Shown: positions 18,405 to 25,398 of the stretch, one piece after another
Layout of the letters: every line of letters starts with the position of its first letter
Position numbering within the stretch: position 1 is the first letter of the stretch
Source of the DNA: an uncultured Muribaculaceae bacterium
GTDB taxonomy: Bacteria; Bacteroidota; Bacteroidia; Bacteroidales; Muribaculaceae
DNA: 55,059 nucleotides
Reading direction: 5' to 3'
NCBI GenBank assembly: GCA_947626355.1
Contig: CANQRV010000012.1
Span: 1-55,059 of the forward strand
Translations under genes and position numbers: made by a program
The notes under the pieces: model-generated
Databases searched by the model: none
What the model was told of the DNA's origin: nothing
Seen by the model: only the letters and a program-made list of their open reading frames with translations

Positions 18405-19616
18405 TTAAAATTCCGTTTTAAGGAATTCCCGGAGGTTGACGTGCTCGATGCCGGGATAGTCGCTGAATCCGCCCGTTACCGGATCCATCGACACCACATA
18501 TTTGGGATAATTGTCTTTTATTGCGGCAAGATTGCCGAACTCGCGCTTCACGGTCTCATCTGAAGCAAGAAGATACGTCACCTGAACGTATATCCGCATA
18601 TCCGCTTTTGAAGCCACGAAGTCTATCTCTCCTGCCCGGAGTATGCCGACAGTAACATCTAAACCCTGACGCCGCAGATGATTCCAGACCACATTCTCCA
18701 TTATCTTCTCTATGCTGCCGCGTATATTGGGGGTGCAAAGGTAATTGCGGATACCATGGTCGGAGAAATAATGCTTGTTGTTGGTCTCGAGAAGCATCTT
18801 GCCGTGAATGTCGAATCTCCTGACCGGTATCGCGAGAAAGGCGTCACGGAGATATTTGAGATAATTAGAGACCGTCTCGTCGCTGATCTTCTCGCCTTTG
18901 GAGGTCATGTATCTCGCAATATTGGCCACCGATAAGGGCTTACCGATATTGTCGGCGACAAAACGCGTGACGTTTTCAAGCTGAGTCACGTTGCGGACCT
19001 TCTCCCTGCTCACTATGTCCTTGACGAGAATGGTGTTGTAGACGCCCTCGAGATAATCGAGGATCTGCGACTGCTCTTCCGGTCGGAATGCAGACAGGCC
19101 AGGTAGGGCGCCGATCCTGAGATAATGCATGAGGGCCTCGTCGCTATCGGTCATGTTGTGGAATCGCAGGAATTCCGTATATGAGAGATTGTAGATCTTT
19201 ATCTCTATATAGCGCCCGGCGAGATGAGTGCCGAGCTCACTCGAGAATATATAGGCGTTGCTACCTGTGGCGACCACCTGGCATCGGTCTTCAGCATGGA
19301 AGCTGCGCAACGCATTCTCAAAACGCTCGATATCCTGCACCTCATCGATAAGAAGATAATTCTCGGCTCCGGCAGGCATCCGTGAGGCGGCATAGTCATA
19401 AAGCTGCTCGGCCGTCACGATGTCTCGGAATTCCTGATATTCCTTATTGATATACACTACATTGGCTCGGGGGTGATTATGGCCGAGCCAATCGCGAAAC
19501 AGCTCAAGCACCTTGCTCTTCCCGACCCGACGTTGGCCGACAAGAATGAGCATCATGCCGCGGTTGATCAGACCTGCTATCTTCTCTACATATTGAGGGC
19601 GTGGGATAAGTTTCAT
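18405..19616 (-). CDS. AAA-type ATPase of the AAA_14/DUF4143 family
   Basis: About 403 residues. The P-loop LVGQRRVGKSK is near the start, the Walker B-like LLIDEVQDIE near residue 100, followed by the sensor-like QVVATGSNAY, then a DUF4143-like C-terminal half that ends in a nuclease-like pattern (GEIDFVASK, then IYVQVTYLL), in which the usual final lysine is not seen. The start at 19616 (MKLIPRPQY) is chosen because the longer 19634 start would lie inside the -7 box. The convergent HTH gene ends eight bases away. These ATPases are common accessory genes of unclear role. Its own promoter contains three operator-like repeats (see repeat feature). Confidence 0.85.
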   Translation of the reverse strand: MKLIPRPQYVEKIAGLINRGMMLILVGQRRVGKSKVLELFRDWLGHNHPRANVVYINKEYQEFRDIVTAEQLYDYAASRMPAGAENYLLIDEVQDIERFENALRSFHAEDRCQVVATGSNAYIFSSELGTHLAGRYIEIKIYNLSYTEFLRFHNMTDSDEALMHYLRIGALPGLSAFRPEEQSQILDYLEGVYNTILVKDIVSREKVRNVTQLENVTRFVADNIGKPLSVANIARYMTSKGEKISDETVSNYLKYLRDAFLAIPVRRFDIHGKMLLETNNKHYFSDHGIRNYLCTPNIRGSIEKIMENVVWNHLRRQGLDVTVGILRAGEIDFVASKADMRIYVQVTYLLASDETVKREFGNLAAIKDNYPKYVVSMDPVTGGFSDYPGIEHVNLREFLKTEF

Positions 19617-19626
19617 AGCAATTAAT

Positions 19627-19737
19627 TTCTGCAAAGATAGTAAACTATAACCGGATAGACAAGCGAATTTTGCAGAAATATCCGATTATAATCGGAAAAA
19701 CAGACATATTCTGCATAAATCTCCGGTTATAAGCGGA
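19627..19737 (-). promoter_or_regulatory. Promoter with three 41-bp repeats carrying a TCCGnTTATAAnCGGA palindrome
   Basis: The -7 box TATCTTTG lies at 19632-19639 with a weak -33 CTTG at 19660-19663. Three degenerate 41-bp units occur. Each has a TTyTGCA element (19627, 19668 and 19709) followed by a palindrome centred at about 19647, 19688 and 19729. The middle palindrome, TCCGATTATAATCGGA at 19681-19696, is perfect. The exact 41-base period (about four helical turns) and the overlap of the first site with the promoter spacer suggest autoregulation. Confidence 0.75.
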
Positions 19738-19739
19738 GA

Positions 19740-19795
19740 TTTGCATTATCACATATCCCCTCATGATCGACAACTTTTGACCTCTCAGCTGACGA
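19740..19795. other. AT-rich non-coding sequence before the 97-bp repeat
   Basis: A short unassigned stretch between the ATPase promoter repeats and the first copy of the direct repeat. I see no promoter, gene or hairpin in it. Confidence 0.4.
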
Positions 19796-19926
19796 AGTCA
19801 AGGAAGTGGAAATTTCGGTCTGATGGAATTTTTTGGGTCGTTTCAGGTGCTGAAAGGGGTCCAAAATGGCCGTTTTAACACTTGAAACGGAATTTTTTGG
19901 GAATTTCAGCGCTTTTCCTCATTCCC
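19796..19926. repeat. Direct repeat, downstream copy (97 bp identical core)
   Basis: 19822-19918 is identical base for base to 21710-21806, with looser similarity outward to 19796 and 19926. The repeat contains two copies of GGAATTTTTTGGG (19825 and 19889), an inverted CGTTTCA/TGAAACG pair and a GGGAAT...ATTCCC stem. Its 3' part overlaps the last codons and stop of the RloB-like gene. The two copies bracket the RloA/RloB-like pair. Confidence 0.95.
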
Positions 19927-20466
19927 AAGAGCATTGATAAACTTCTCCATATTTGATGACGGATTCCCTGGCCAGTGCAATCTCGCGGCACGTTTCATCG
20001 CCACGCTACAATTGTCCATAAGCAGCCTGTTCTGTTCCGGTGTCAGACGCCCCTTTAAATATCCATTCCATACCGTATGCGACTTCTCCAGTATTTTTAC
20101 TGCTTCCTCCGAACTGACCGACCTGTTATGATCTATGACATGGAGAGCATACCATAGTTCGAGGCAGGGATTAGTAAGAATAGTATTGCCTGGAAGTGTG
20201 AGGAGCTTATTGGCCACACATTCCACATCCGCATCATAAATATAGAATATTTCGTAATCAGCATCACTGTCAACACCCTGTTCCCTTACATATTGCTCTA
20301 CAAGACGCCGGTTAATACTGTTGCCGCTGACCTTGGTCTTTATCGTGACTGGACGTCTGTAGGCCCTGCGAAGGCTTTCTACATAAGTCTTCTCTGTCTC
20401 CCCTTCACATATCACGAGATACACCTTGTGGGGCAACCTCTTTTGTTTTGATTTCCGTTCCCTCAT
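19906..20466 (-). CDS. RloB family protein (TOPRIM-like)
   Basis: About 186 residues, matching the RloB family. Signatures are VICEGETEKTYVESL near the N-terminus (the conserved Glu), the acidic YIYDADVE near residue 80 and NPCLELWYALHVID near 110. This resembles a TOPRIM-type nuclease core. It overlaps the AAA15 gene by an ATGA at 20466, so both are cotranslated. RloA/RloB pairs are typically defence-associated partners, often next to restriction systems; none is present here. The 3' end is inside the 97-bp repeat. Codon use is more AT-rich than most neighbours, suggesting transfer. Nuclease activity is an inference from fold. Confidence 0.85.
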   Translation of the reverse strand: MRERKSKQKRLPHKVYLVICEGETEKTYVESLRRAYRRPVTIKTKVSGNSINRRLVEQYVREQGVDSDADYEIFYIYDADVECVANKLLTLPGNTILTNPCLELWYALHVIDHNRSVSSEEAVKILEKSHTVWNGYLKGRLTPEQNRLLMDNCSVAMKRAARLHWPGNPSSNMEKFINALGNEEKR

Positions 20467-21635
20467 CAACGTCCAACCTTTTCCGGAAGTATGGTATGTA
20501 TATCGCCAACGTATGGCACTGCATCAAAACGCCCCTGCATATACGCTTTCAGCACGTCGGTGTTTTTCCCCAGCTCATAGTCAGACAAAGGGATGAATTC
20601 CGAGTTGCCATTGTCCTGTTTGCTCACCAGTACAATCTGCTCTCTGCGCAGCTTCGTCATGTCGATCAATAGTGGATTGTGGCTGGTGAACACCATCTGC
20701 GCGCCTTCGGAAGCACGCACCACGTCGAGAATGAATTCTGCCAGACGGATATGGAGCTTTAAATCAAACTCATCGAGAAAAACTGCCGCTCCATTCAAAA
20801 TCCTTCTCAATAGCATGAGCATTATGAAAAACAGGCGTTTGGTGCCGTCCGACTCCTCTTTCTCGAAATCGAATGGAATGGTGGGATTCTCCCTATGAAA
20901 GGTCTGCAGCTTTATCCTTCCAGTTCCATCCTTTACCATGTCGATATCGACGATATCACTGTCGCTGACTTCAAAAGCCTTCAACAACATTTCCTTGCTG
21001 TCAAGAAATTCTTCCTCTGTGATACTGGATAAGTCGAATCCACCTGCCCCGACTACCATCTCTTTAAGAAAGAAACGATAGACTGTCTTTGCCAGTGAAC
21101 GGTTCATAGAGCTGGCCCTACTTAAGAATAAGGTTTTTGAGCCAGTGTTTGCTTCCACCTCCGCTGGACGCAGTATGGCTCCCTTGCCATAGGTATAGCT
21201 TCCATTGTCACGGACAAAGACCTTGGCCTTACGCCTGTTGGGGTAATGATATAATGATTCCCGCAACACCGAGCCTTTATATAATGTAAAGGAATATTCA
21301 TATTCAATGCCGCCGGTGATGAACTCTATGGAGAATTCCGATGGCTTGTCGACATCGAATTTAAACGGTTCAAAATCAAATTCACTTCCTTCGTTATTGA
21401 GATGCGAGGTGAGGATCAGGTTGCGGCAGAAATCAATCGCCTTGATCATATTCGATTTGCCGGCTGTGTTGCTTCCGAAGAGACCGACTATATTTAAGAA
21501 GCTATCTCCGGCAAACTCGATGAGATTCTCCGGAAGAACATCCTTGAGTTTTCGCGAAGATGTGTCTGCCGTAAAATCCAATACGGCATCATCCTTCATG
21601 GAATAGAAGTTGGCGAGGCGTAGACTTATTATCAT
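20466..21635 (-). CDS. AAA15-type ATPase (RloA-like)
   Basis: About 389 residues. It starts MIISLRLANFYSMKD, typical of this ABC-like AAA class, and has a Walker A of GLFGSNTAGKSN near residue 50, a signature-like SDGTKRLFFIM, Walker B AAVFLDEFDLKLH and the H-loop FTSHNPLLID. The longer upstream reading is excluded because a -7 box (TATCTTTG) lies at 21653-21660, 18 bases before this ATG. It is coupled to the RloB-like gene by a four-base overlap. The pair is expected to act as a two-protein anti-phage or abortive system, with this protein as sensor/motor and RloB as effector; that role is inferred. Confidence 0.85.
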   Translation of the reverse strand: MIISLRLANFYSMKDDAVLDFTADTSSRKLKDVLPENLIEFAGDSFLNIVGLFGSNTAGKSNMIKAIDFCRNLILTSHLNNEGSEFDFEPFKFDVDKPSEFSIEFITGGIEYEYSFTLYKGSVLRESLYHYPNRRKAKVFVRDNGSYTYGKGAILRPAEVEANTGSKTLFLSRASSMNRSLAKTVYRFFLKEMVVGAGGFDLSSITEEEFLDSKEMLLKAFEVSDSDIVDIDMVKDGTGRIKLQTFHRENPTIPFDFEKEESDGTKRLFFIMLMLLRRILNGAAVFLDEFDLKLHIRLAEFILDVVRASEGAQMVFTSHNPLLIDMTKLRREQIVLVSKQDNGNSEFIPLSDYELGKNTDVLKAYMQGRFDAVPYVGDIHTILPEKVGR

Positions 21636-21652
21636 ACCCGAACAGTTTTCCG

Positions 21653-21660
21653 CAAAGATA
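21653..21660 (-). promoter_or_regulatory. -7 box of the RloA/RloB-like operon
   Basis: TATCTTTG on the minus strand lies 18 bases before the ATG at 21635. A good -33 box is not visible; the 97-bp repeat begins about 50 bases upstream. Confidence 0.55.
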
Positions 21661-21683
21661 GTTATTTTATCTCGATAAGATTG

Positions 21684-21814
21684 AGTCAGGGAAGTGGAAA
21701 ATTCCATGAGATGGAATTTTTTGGGTCGTTTCAGGTGCTGAAAGGGGTCCAAAATGGCCGTTTTAACACTTGAAACGGAATTTTTTGGGAATTTCAGCGC
21801 TTTTCCCCATTCCC
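21684..21814. repeat. Direct repeat, upstream copy (97 bp identical core)
   Basis: 21710-21806 is identical to 19822-19918. On the minus strand it still reads as the tail of an RloB-like gene (GNGEKR then stop), but nothing coding precedes it. It sits just upstream of the promoter of the RloA-like gene, so the two copies flank the operon. Confidence 0.95.
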
Positions 21815-21839
21815 GAAGTAGCCTTGGAAATAATAGAAA

Positions 21840-21867
21840 GACTCCCCGCCGCGAGAGGCAGGGAGTC
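21840..21867 (-). terminator. Terminator of the secreted-protein gene at 21902
   Basis: A GACTCCC...GGGAGTC stem (21840-21846 with 21861-21867, inner GCC/GGC) is followed on the minus strand by a T-rich TTTCTATTATTT. It lies between the secreted-protein stop and the 97-bp repeat. Confidence 0.7.
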
Positions 21868-21901
21868 GGTCATTATGGATGTTGATGTATGAGTGATGTT
21901 T

Positions 21902-23557
21902 TTATCTCCTGACGGTCTTGAAGACGCATGTCGAGCCGTCGGCGTAGCTGACCTTACGGAGCAGGATACCGCGCGCGTCAGCGCTAACCTCCACGCCGGA
22001 AAGGTCGTAATACCTCACGTCAACGACCTGACGGTCGATTTCCGTCTCCTCCACTCCGCTGATGTCGATGATCATGAGGTCTGACTCGTTGCGCACCCCG
22101 TCCACTATATAGACGCTGCGCACACCAATGCTCTCAACGGGCACCTTGTATAGGAGTTCATGAATCGAAGACCTTTCAGACCATGCACTCACAATCTCTC
22201 CACCGGGCAGATTATAGCGATACGGCACAAGCGACAGACCTGCTTCGGGAACACCCGCGAACTGGTCGGGCATGAATGTATAAGGCTCGCCATCAACCAT
22301 TACCTCGTAGAAAAGGCAGTCGGGATTCATGAGCGTTCCATCCACGTCGGTCTGAGGGATGTTGTAGCGGATATATGTGAGGGCAGGAGCGTCAGGGCCC
22401 ATGTCAAAAATCTGATATTCCGCTGACTCCGGGGCACGCGGCACAGCCGGTTTTCCGAGTTCGTCGCTGAAAATCAGGCTCGCAGGATAGTTGGTGTGGA
22501 AGAATATCAAATCGGTCAGTTTTGCACCCAGTTCTTGCTTAACGCCATCTGTAAGGTACGAGGAAGCGGCATATCTGTTGTCTCCATCTTTCACCAACTC
22601 AAATGTGGGTAATACATCCACATAACAGATATCCGGATTTTCGGGATTAGCGTCAGGTGTTATATCCGCTCCGTAGGCATAATACCACATAGGCTCAGTT
22701 GCGCCGGAATCGTAGACACCCATCAGCTGCATGGAATCGAATTTCATCCCCTCGGATGTCACGTTGCCCTTGACCCATCCCTCTTGAAGAGTATTGAAGA
22801 TGCCCTGTACCCATACCTCATCGCCTTCGCCATAGCCGACCTTGAGGTAGTTGCCGTTGTCGCCGACCTGCCACGCCGCCGTGACTGTCTCGAGCCCTTC
22901 GGGAGGAGTGACGGCCTCATCTGTCTGAGGCTCGAAGAGATAGCCGTAGTCGCCGTAGCCGCCGAATTCACCGTCCACAGCCCAGCCGATCACCACATAC
23001 TCATCCTCCTCCACCGGCTGGAGGGAACGGTCTTCGGAGAGATACATACGGTAGGTCTGGCTCTCGTTGAGAGAGCATCCCGTCACGAATCCGTCTTCAT
23101 AACCGTCTACGGTGAAGAGGTAGAAATCAAGAGGCATGCCGTTGCTCAACGTGCCCATGTGCTGGGGAAACTCGAACGTGACTATGCCGTCATCGCCGAG
23201 GGTGCCCTTGATATAATAGGTGCCGAGGATGTTGTTGATGGCCCTGGAAACATATACCGAGCCGTCTTCGGCGAAATAGCCCTCGGCATATCCACTCGAT
23301 GCCTGTCCTTCAATCAGGTATACAAAGATGGGGGCGATCTTGTGCGATGAACGGATGTATTCCACCCGCTCGCCTTCCGGCTCCCAGGGGCCGGGAATCT
23401 CGCCGGCGCGTGTCGCGGGGGTCTCGACGCTCTCGTCAAGACGCAGATAGCTCATGTCGGAGGGCTTCACGTTGCGCGGATTCACATCCACCCCCGGGGC
23501 GGCAGTCGCCGCGAAAGCCATGGCCGTAGCCACGATGCTTGTGTAGATTTTTTTCAT
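21902..23557 (-). CDS. Secreted protein with type IX-like C-terminal end, second module
   Basis: About 551 residues. The signal peptide is seen in MKKIYTSIVATAMAFAATAA; the start at 23557 was preferred over a longer upstream reading. The middle repeats blocks such as GYFAEDGSVYVSRAI and GTYYIKGTLGDDGIVTFEFP, which also appear in the gene at 35276, so the two are paralogues. The last segment (YYDLSGVEVSADARGILLRK, then FKTVRR) looks like a type IX sorting domain. It is divergent from the intact HTH regulator at 23707. No catalytic motif is visible, and I assign no function beyond secreted, probably surface-exposed. Confidence 0.8.
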   Translation of the reverse strand: MKKIYTSIVATAMAFAATAAPGVDVNPRNVKPSDMSYLRLDESVETPATRAGEIPGPWEPEGERVEYIRSSHKIAPIFVYLIEGQASSGYAEGYFAEDGSVYVSRAINNILGTYYIKGTLGDDGIVTFEFPQHMGTLSNGMPLDFYLFTVDGYEDGFVTGCSLNESQTYRMYLSEDRSLQPVEEDEYVVIGWAVDGEFGGYGDYGYLFEPQTDEAVTPPEGLETVTAAWQVGDNGNYLKVGYGEGDEVWVQGIFNTLQEGWVKGNVTSEGMKFDSMQLMGVYDSGATEPMWYYAYGADITPDANPENPDICYVDVLPTFELVKDGDNRYAASSYLTDGVKQELGAKLTDLIFFHTNYPASLIFSDELGKPAVPRAPESAEYQIFDMGPDAPALTYIRYNIPQTDVDGTLMNPDCLFYEVMVDGEPYTFMPDQFAGVPEAGLSLVPYRYNLPGGEIVSAWSERSSIHELLYKVPVESIGVRSVYIVDGVRNESDLMIIDISGVEETEIDRQVVDVRYYDLSGVEVSADARGILLRKVSYADGSTCVFKTVRR

Positions 23558-23580
23558 CAATCGTTTGAATTTTGATGTTC

Positions 23581-23594
23581 CGGAAATATTTCCG
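23581..23594. other. Perfect 14-bp palindrome CGGAAATATTTCCG in the leader of the secreted gene
   Basis: It lies just downstream of the predicted minus-strand start, within the leader of the gene at 21902. It may be an operator or an RNA hairpin; I have no more evidence. Confidence 0.4.
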
Positions 23595-23599
23595 TGTTG

Positions 23600-23632
23600 C
23601 AAAATTATACAGTCGGAGCCCCTCCCGACAAA
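23600..23632 (-). promoter_or_regulatory. Promoter of the secreted-protein gene at 21902
   Basis: TTTG (23629-23632) and TAATTTTG (23600-23607) on the minus strand, 21 bp apart. The -7 box lies about 42 bases before the ATG at 23557. Confidence 0.75.
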
Positions 23633-23640
23633 TTTTTAGC

Positions 23641-23658
23641 GTCTACATCCCGTCTACA
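23641..23658. promoter_or_regulatory. Candidate regulator sites, two GTCTACA copies
   Basis: GTCTACA at 23641-23647 and 23652-23658, an 11-base period, lie 9 bp outside the -33 box of the minus-strand gene. The first module has related sites in the same place. Operator function is a hypothesis. Confidence 0.4.
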
Positions 23659-23694
23659 ACCTTCATTTTTACCGCTGCAACCATTATTTTTTGC

Positions 23695-23702
23695 TATTTT
23701 TG
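23695..23702 (+). promoter_or_regulatory. -7 box of the HTH regulator at 23707
   Basis: TATTTTTG ends four bases before the ATG. As for the paralogue, this implies a leaderless or nearly leaderless message. The -33 region is weak. Confidence 0.6.
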
Positions 23703-23706
23703 CGCC

Positions 23707-25395
23707 ATGAGAACCACAATCGCGATAATTCTATTATTATTCATATCGTCGGCATGCCGGCGTCAGGCAAGCATCGACGGCCTTTGGAAATGGGAGCCGT
23801 TGACACCCGAGGCCGACTCAATCACACGTGTGATCGAGTGGATACTCGCCGATGAGACCGCCGACCACGACATCTCTCCTCAGGTCGATGAACTGGGACG
23901 TCTCACAGCCAAAGCCAATCCCGGGACTCGTGACGCGCTGCTCACCAGATGGCATTTCTGGCGTGGCATCGTATTTCAGCACAACTTCATGCGAGACTCA
24001 TTCATCTATGAATTTAAGCTTGCGAGAGAGACAGCCGACTCCGCACGGCGACCCTACGAGTTCCACCGCATTCGCACACGGAGCCAATGGGAAAGGGAGG
24101 AGCAGGGTGTCGATATGCTGAAGCCGCTCCTCACCGACCTCGACTTCTATATGCAGCGCGGCGACAGCTGCATGGCGGCAAAATGCGCCATGATGGCGGC
24201 CAGCTCACTATCCGCTGCCGATCAAGACAAGCTCGCCATGAAATATTATTCACTCGGAGATTCCCTATTGATCCGCTGCGGCAGGGAATCAACCAGGAAA
24301 ATATATAAGATAAATCTCGTGACAATGCTTTTCAATACCGGTGATTCCGTTACGGCCGACAGCCTTATGGTGGGTCTCCTTGCCGACAGGGATGTGGCAA
24401 GGCATCCCACCTACAGCAATGTATTGCTGAGAAACGCTTTCCTTCGCACCGACGATGTGGTTTACCTGCGCCGTGCCTACATGCAGCTCGACGGCATGAG
24501 GGGTGCAAAAGGGCTGCGAGCATTCTACGAATCTCTTCTCGCCGGATACTACACGGATAAAAGCGATGGGGAAGACAGCGCCGCCCACTACACCGAGCTG
24601 ACGCTGACACATCTCTCCGATATCACCAATCTCTACCATAAGGCCGCGGCCTACCAGAGCCTCGCCAACCGTTTCAGCTCCATCGGCGACTATGAGAAAT
24701 CCCATAATTATCTGCAACGCTACATCGCCACCTACGACTCGGCAGAGATGCGGCGCAATCCGGCGCGGGTGCTCCGCGTACAGACGGAGCGCGAGCTGGA
24801 GATCATGCGGCTCGAGAAAGACGCCGCCAGGCGCGATTCGCAGCTCATATGGCTCGCCGCGCTGCTGCTGCTGGCCATAGCGGGCGGATTCGGATGCTTC
24901 TTCTACATGCACCGCCGCCAGCGCCTGATCATGGAGAAGGACGCCGCGCTCCTCGAGGTGGAGAAGATGCGTCGCCGCGCTTCGGCTGCCGCGCTCGCCG
25001 TGGAGGAAAACGCCGCCATGTCGGAGGCGATAGAATCGGCCGTGGCCACCCTGCGCGACGACGGCAAGCTCGGCGACGAGGCCATGCGCGCCGTCAGCGG
25101 AGTGATGTCGCAGCACCGCCGCAAGAACCAGGAGCTCGAGAATATAACCGAGATGTTTGAATCGACCCATCCGCATTTCGTGGCCAACCTGAAAAGAGCG
25201 TGTCCCGGCATCGGCGACACCCAGATAAAGCTGGCCTCGTTCATCATCATGGAGATGAGCAACCGTCAGATCGCGCTCTTCCTCAACATCCGGCAGGAGT
25301 CGGTGAGGCAGGCCAGATGGCGCCTCCGCGCCAGGCTGGGCATAGCGGAAGGGGAGAGCCTCGAGGAGGCTCTCCAGGCGCTCAACCATGCATAG
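23707..25395 (+). CDS. Membrane-anchored TPR/HTH regulator (intact paralogue)
   Basis: About 562 residues. A lipoprotein-type signal (LLLFISSACRRQ) precedes TPR-like repeats (up to about residue 370), a transmembrane segment near 380-402 (LIWLAALLLLAIAGGFGCFF), a charged coiled coil (MEKDAALLEVEKMRRRASAA) and a C-terminal LuxR-like HTH (DTQIKLASFIIMEMSNRQIA, then VRQARWRLRARLGI). The topology puts the TPR domain outside the cytoplasm and the HTH inside. It is the intact copy of the frameshifted gene at 16703 and lies divergent from the secreted protein at 21902. The start at 23707 is favoured over an upstream ATG by the signal and by the -7 box. Sensing role is inferred. Confidence 0.85.
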   Translation: MRTTIAIILLLFISSACRRQASIDGLWKWEPLTPEADSITRVIEWILADETADHDISPQVDELGRLTAKANPGTRDALLTRWHFWRGIVFQHNFMRDSFIYEFKLARETADSARRPYEFHRIRTRSQWEREEQGVDMLKPLLTDLDFYMQRGDSCMAAKCAMMAASSLSAADQDKLAMKYYSLGDSLLIRCGRESTRKIYKINLVTMLFNTGDSVTADSLMVGLLADRDVARHPTYSNVLLRNAFLRTDDVVYLRRAYMQLDGMRGAKGLRAFYESLLAGYYTDKSDGEDSAAHYTELTLTHLSDITNLYHKAAAYQSLANRFSSIGDYEKSHNYLQRYIATYDSAEMRRNPARVLRVQTERELEIMRLEKDAARRDSQLIWLAALLLLAIAGGFGCFFYMHRRQRLIMEKDAALLEVEKMRRRASAAALAVEENAAMSEAIESAVATLRDDGKLGDEAMRAVSGVMSQHRRKNQELENITEMFESTHPHFVANLKRACPGIGDTQIKLASFIIMEMSNRQIALFLNIRQESVRQARWRLRARLGIAEGESLEEALQALNHA

Positions 25396-25398
25396 GTG

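Noticed and set aside
18404..18422. Small hairpin between convergent stops at 18396 and 18405
   Set aside because: AT-rich 7-bp stem overlapping the ATPase stop; too weak to call a terminator.
19822..19918. CRISPR repeat
   Set aside because: Only two copies 1.9 kb apart, 97 bp long and no spacers; it is a flanking direct repeat.
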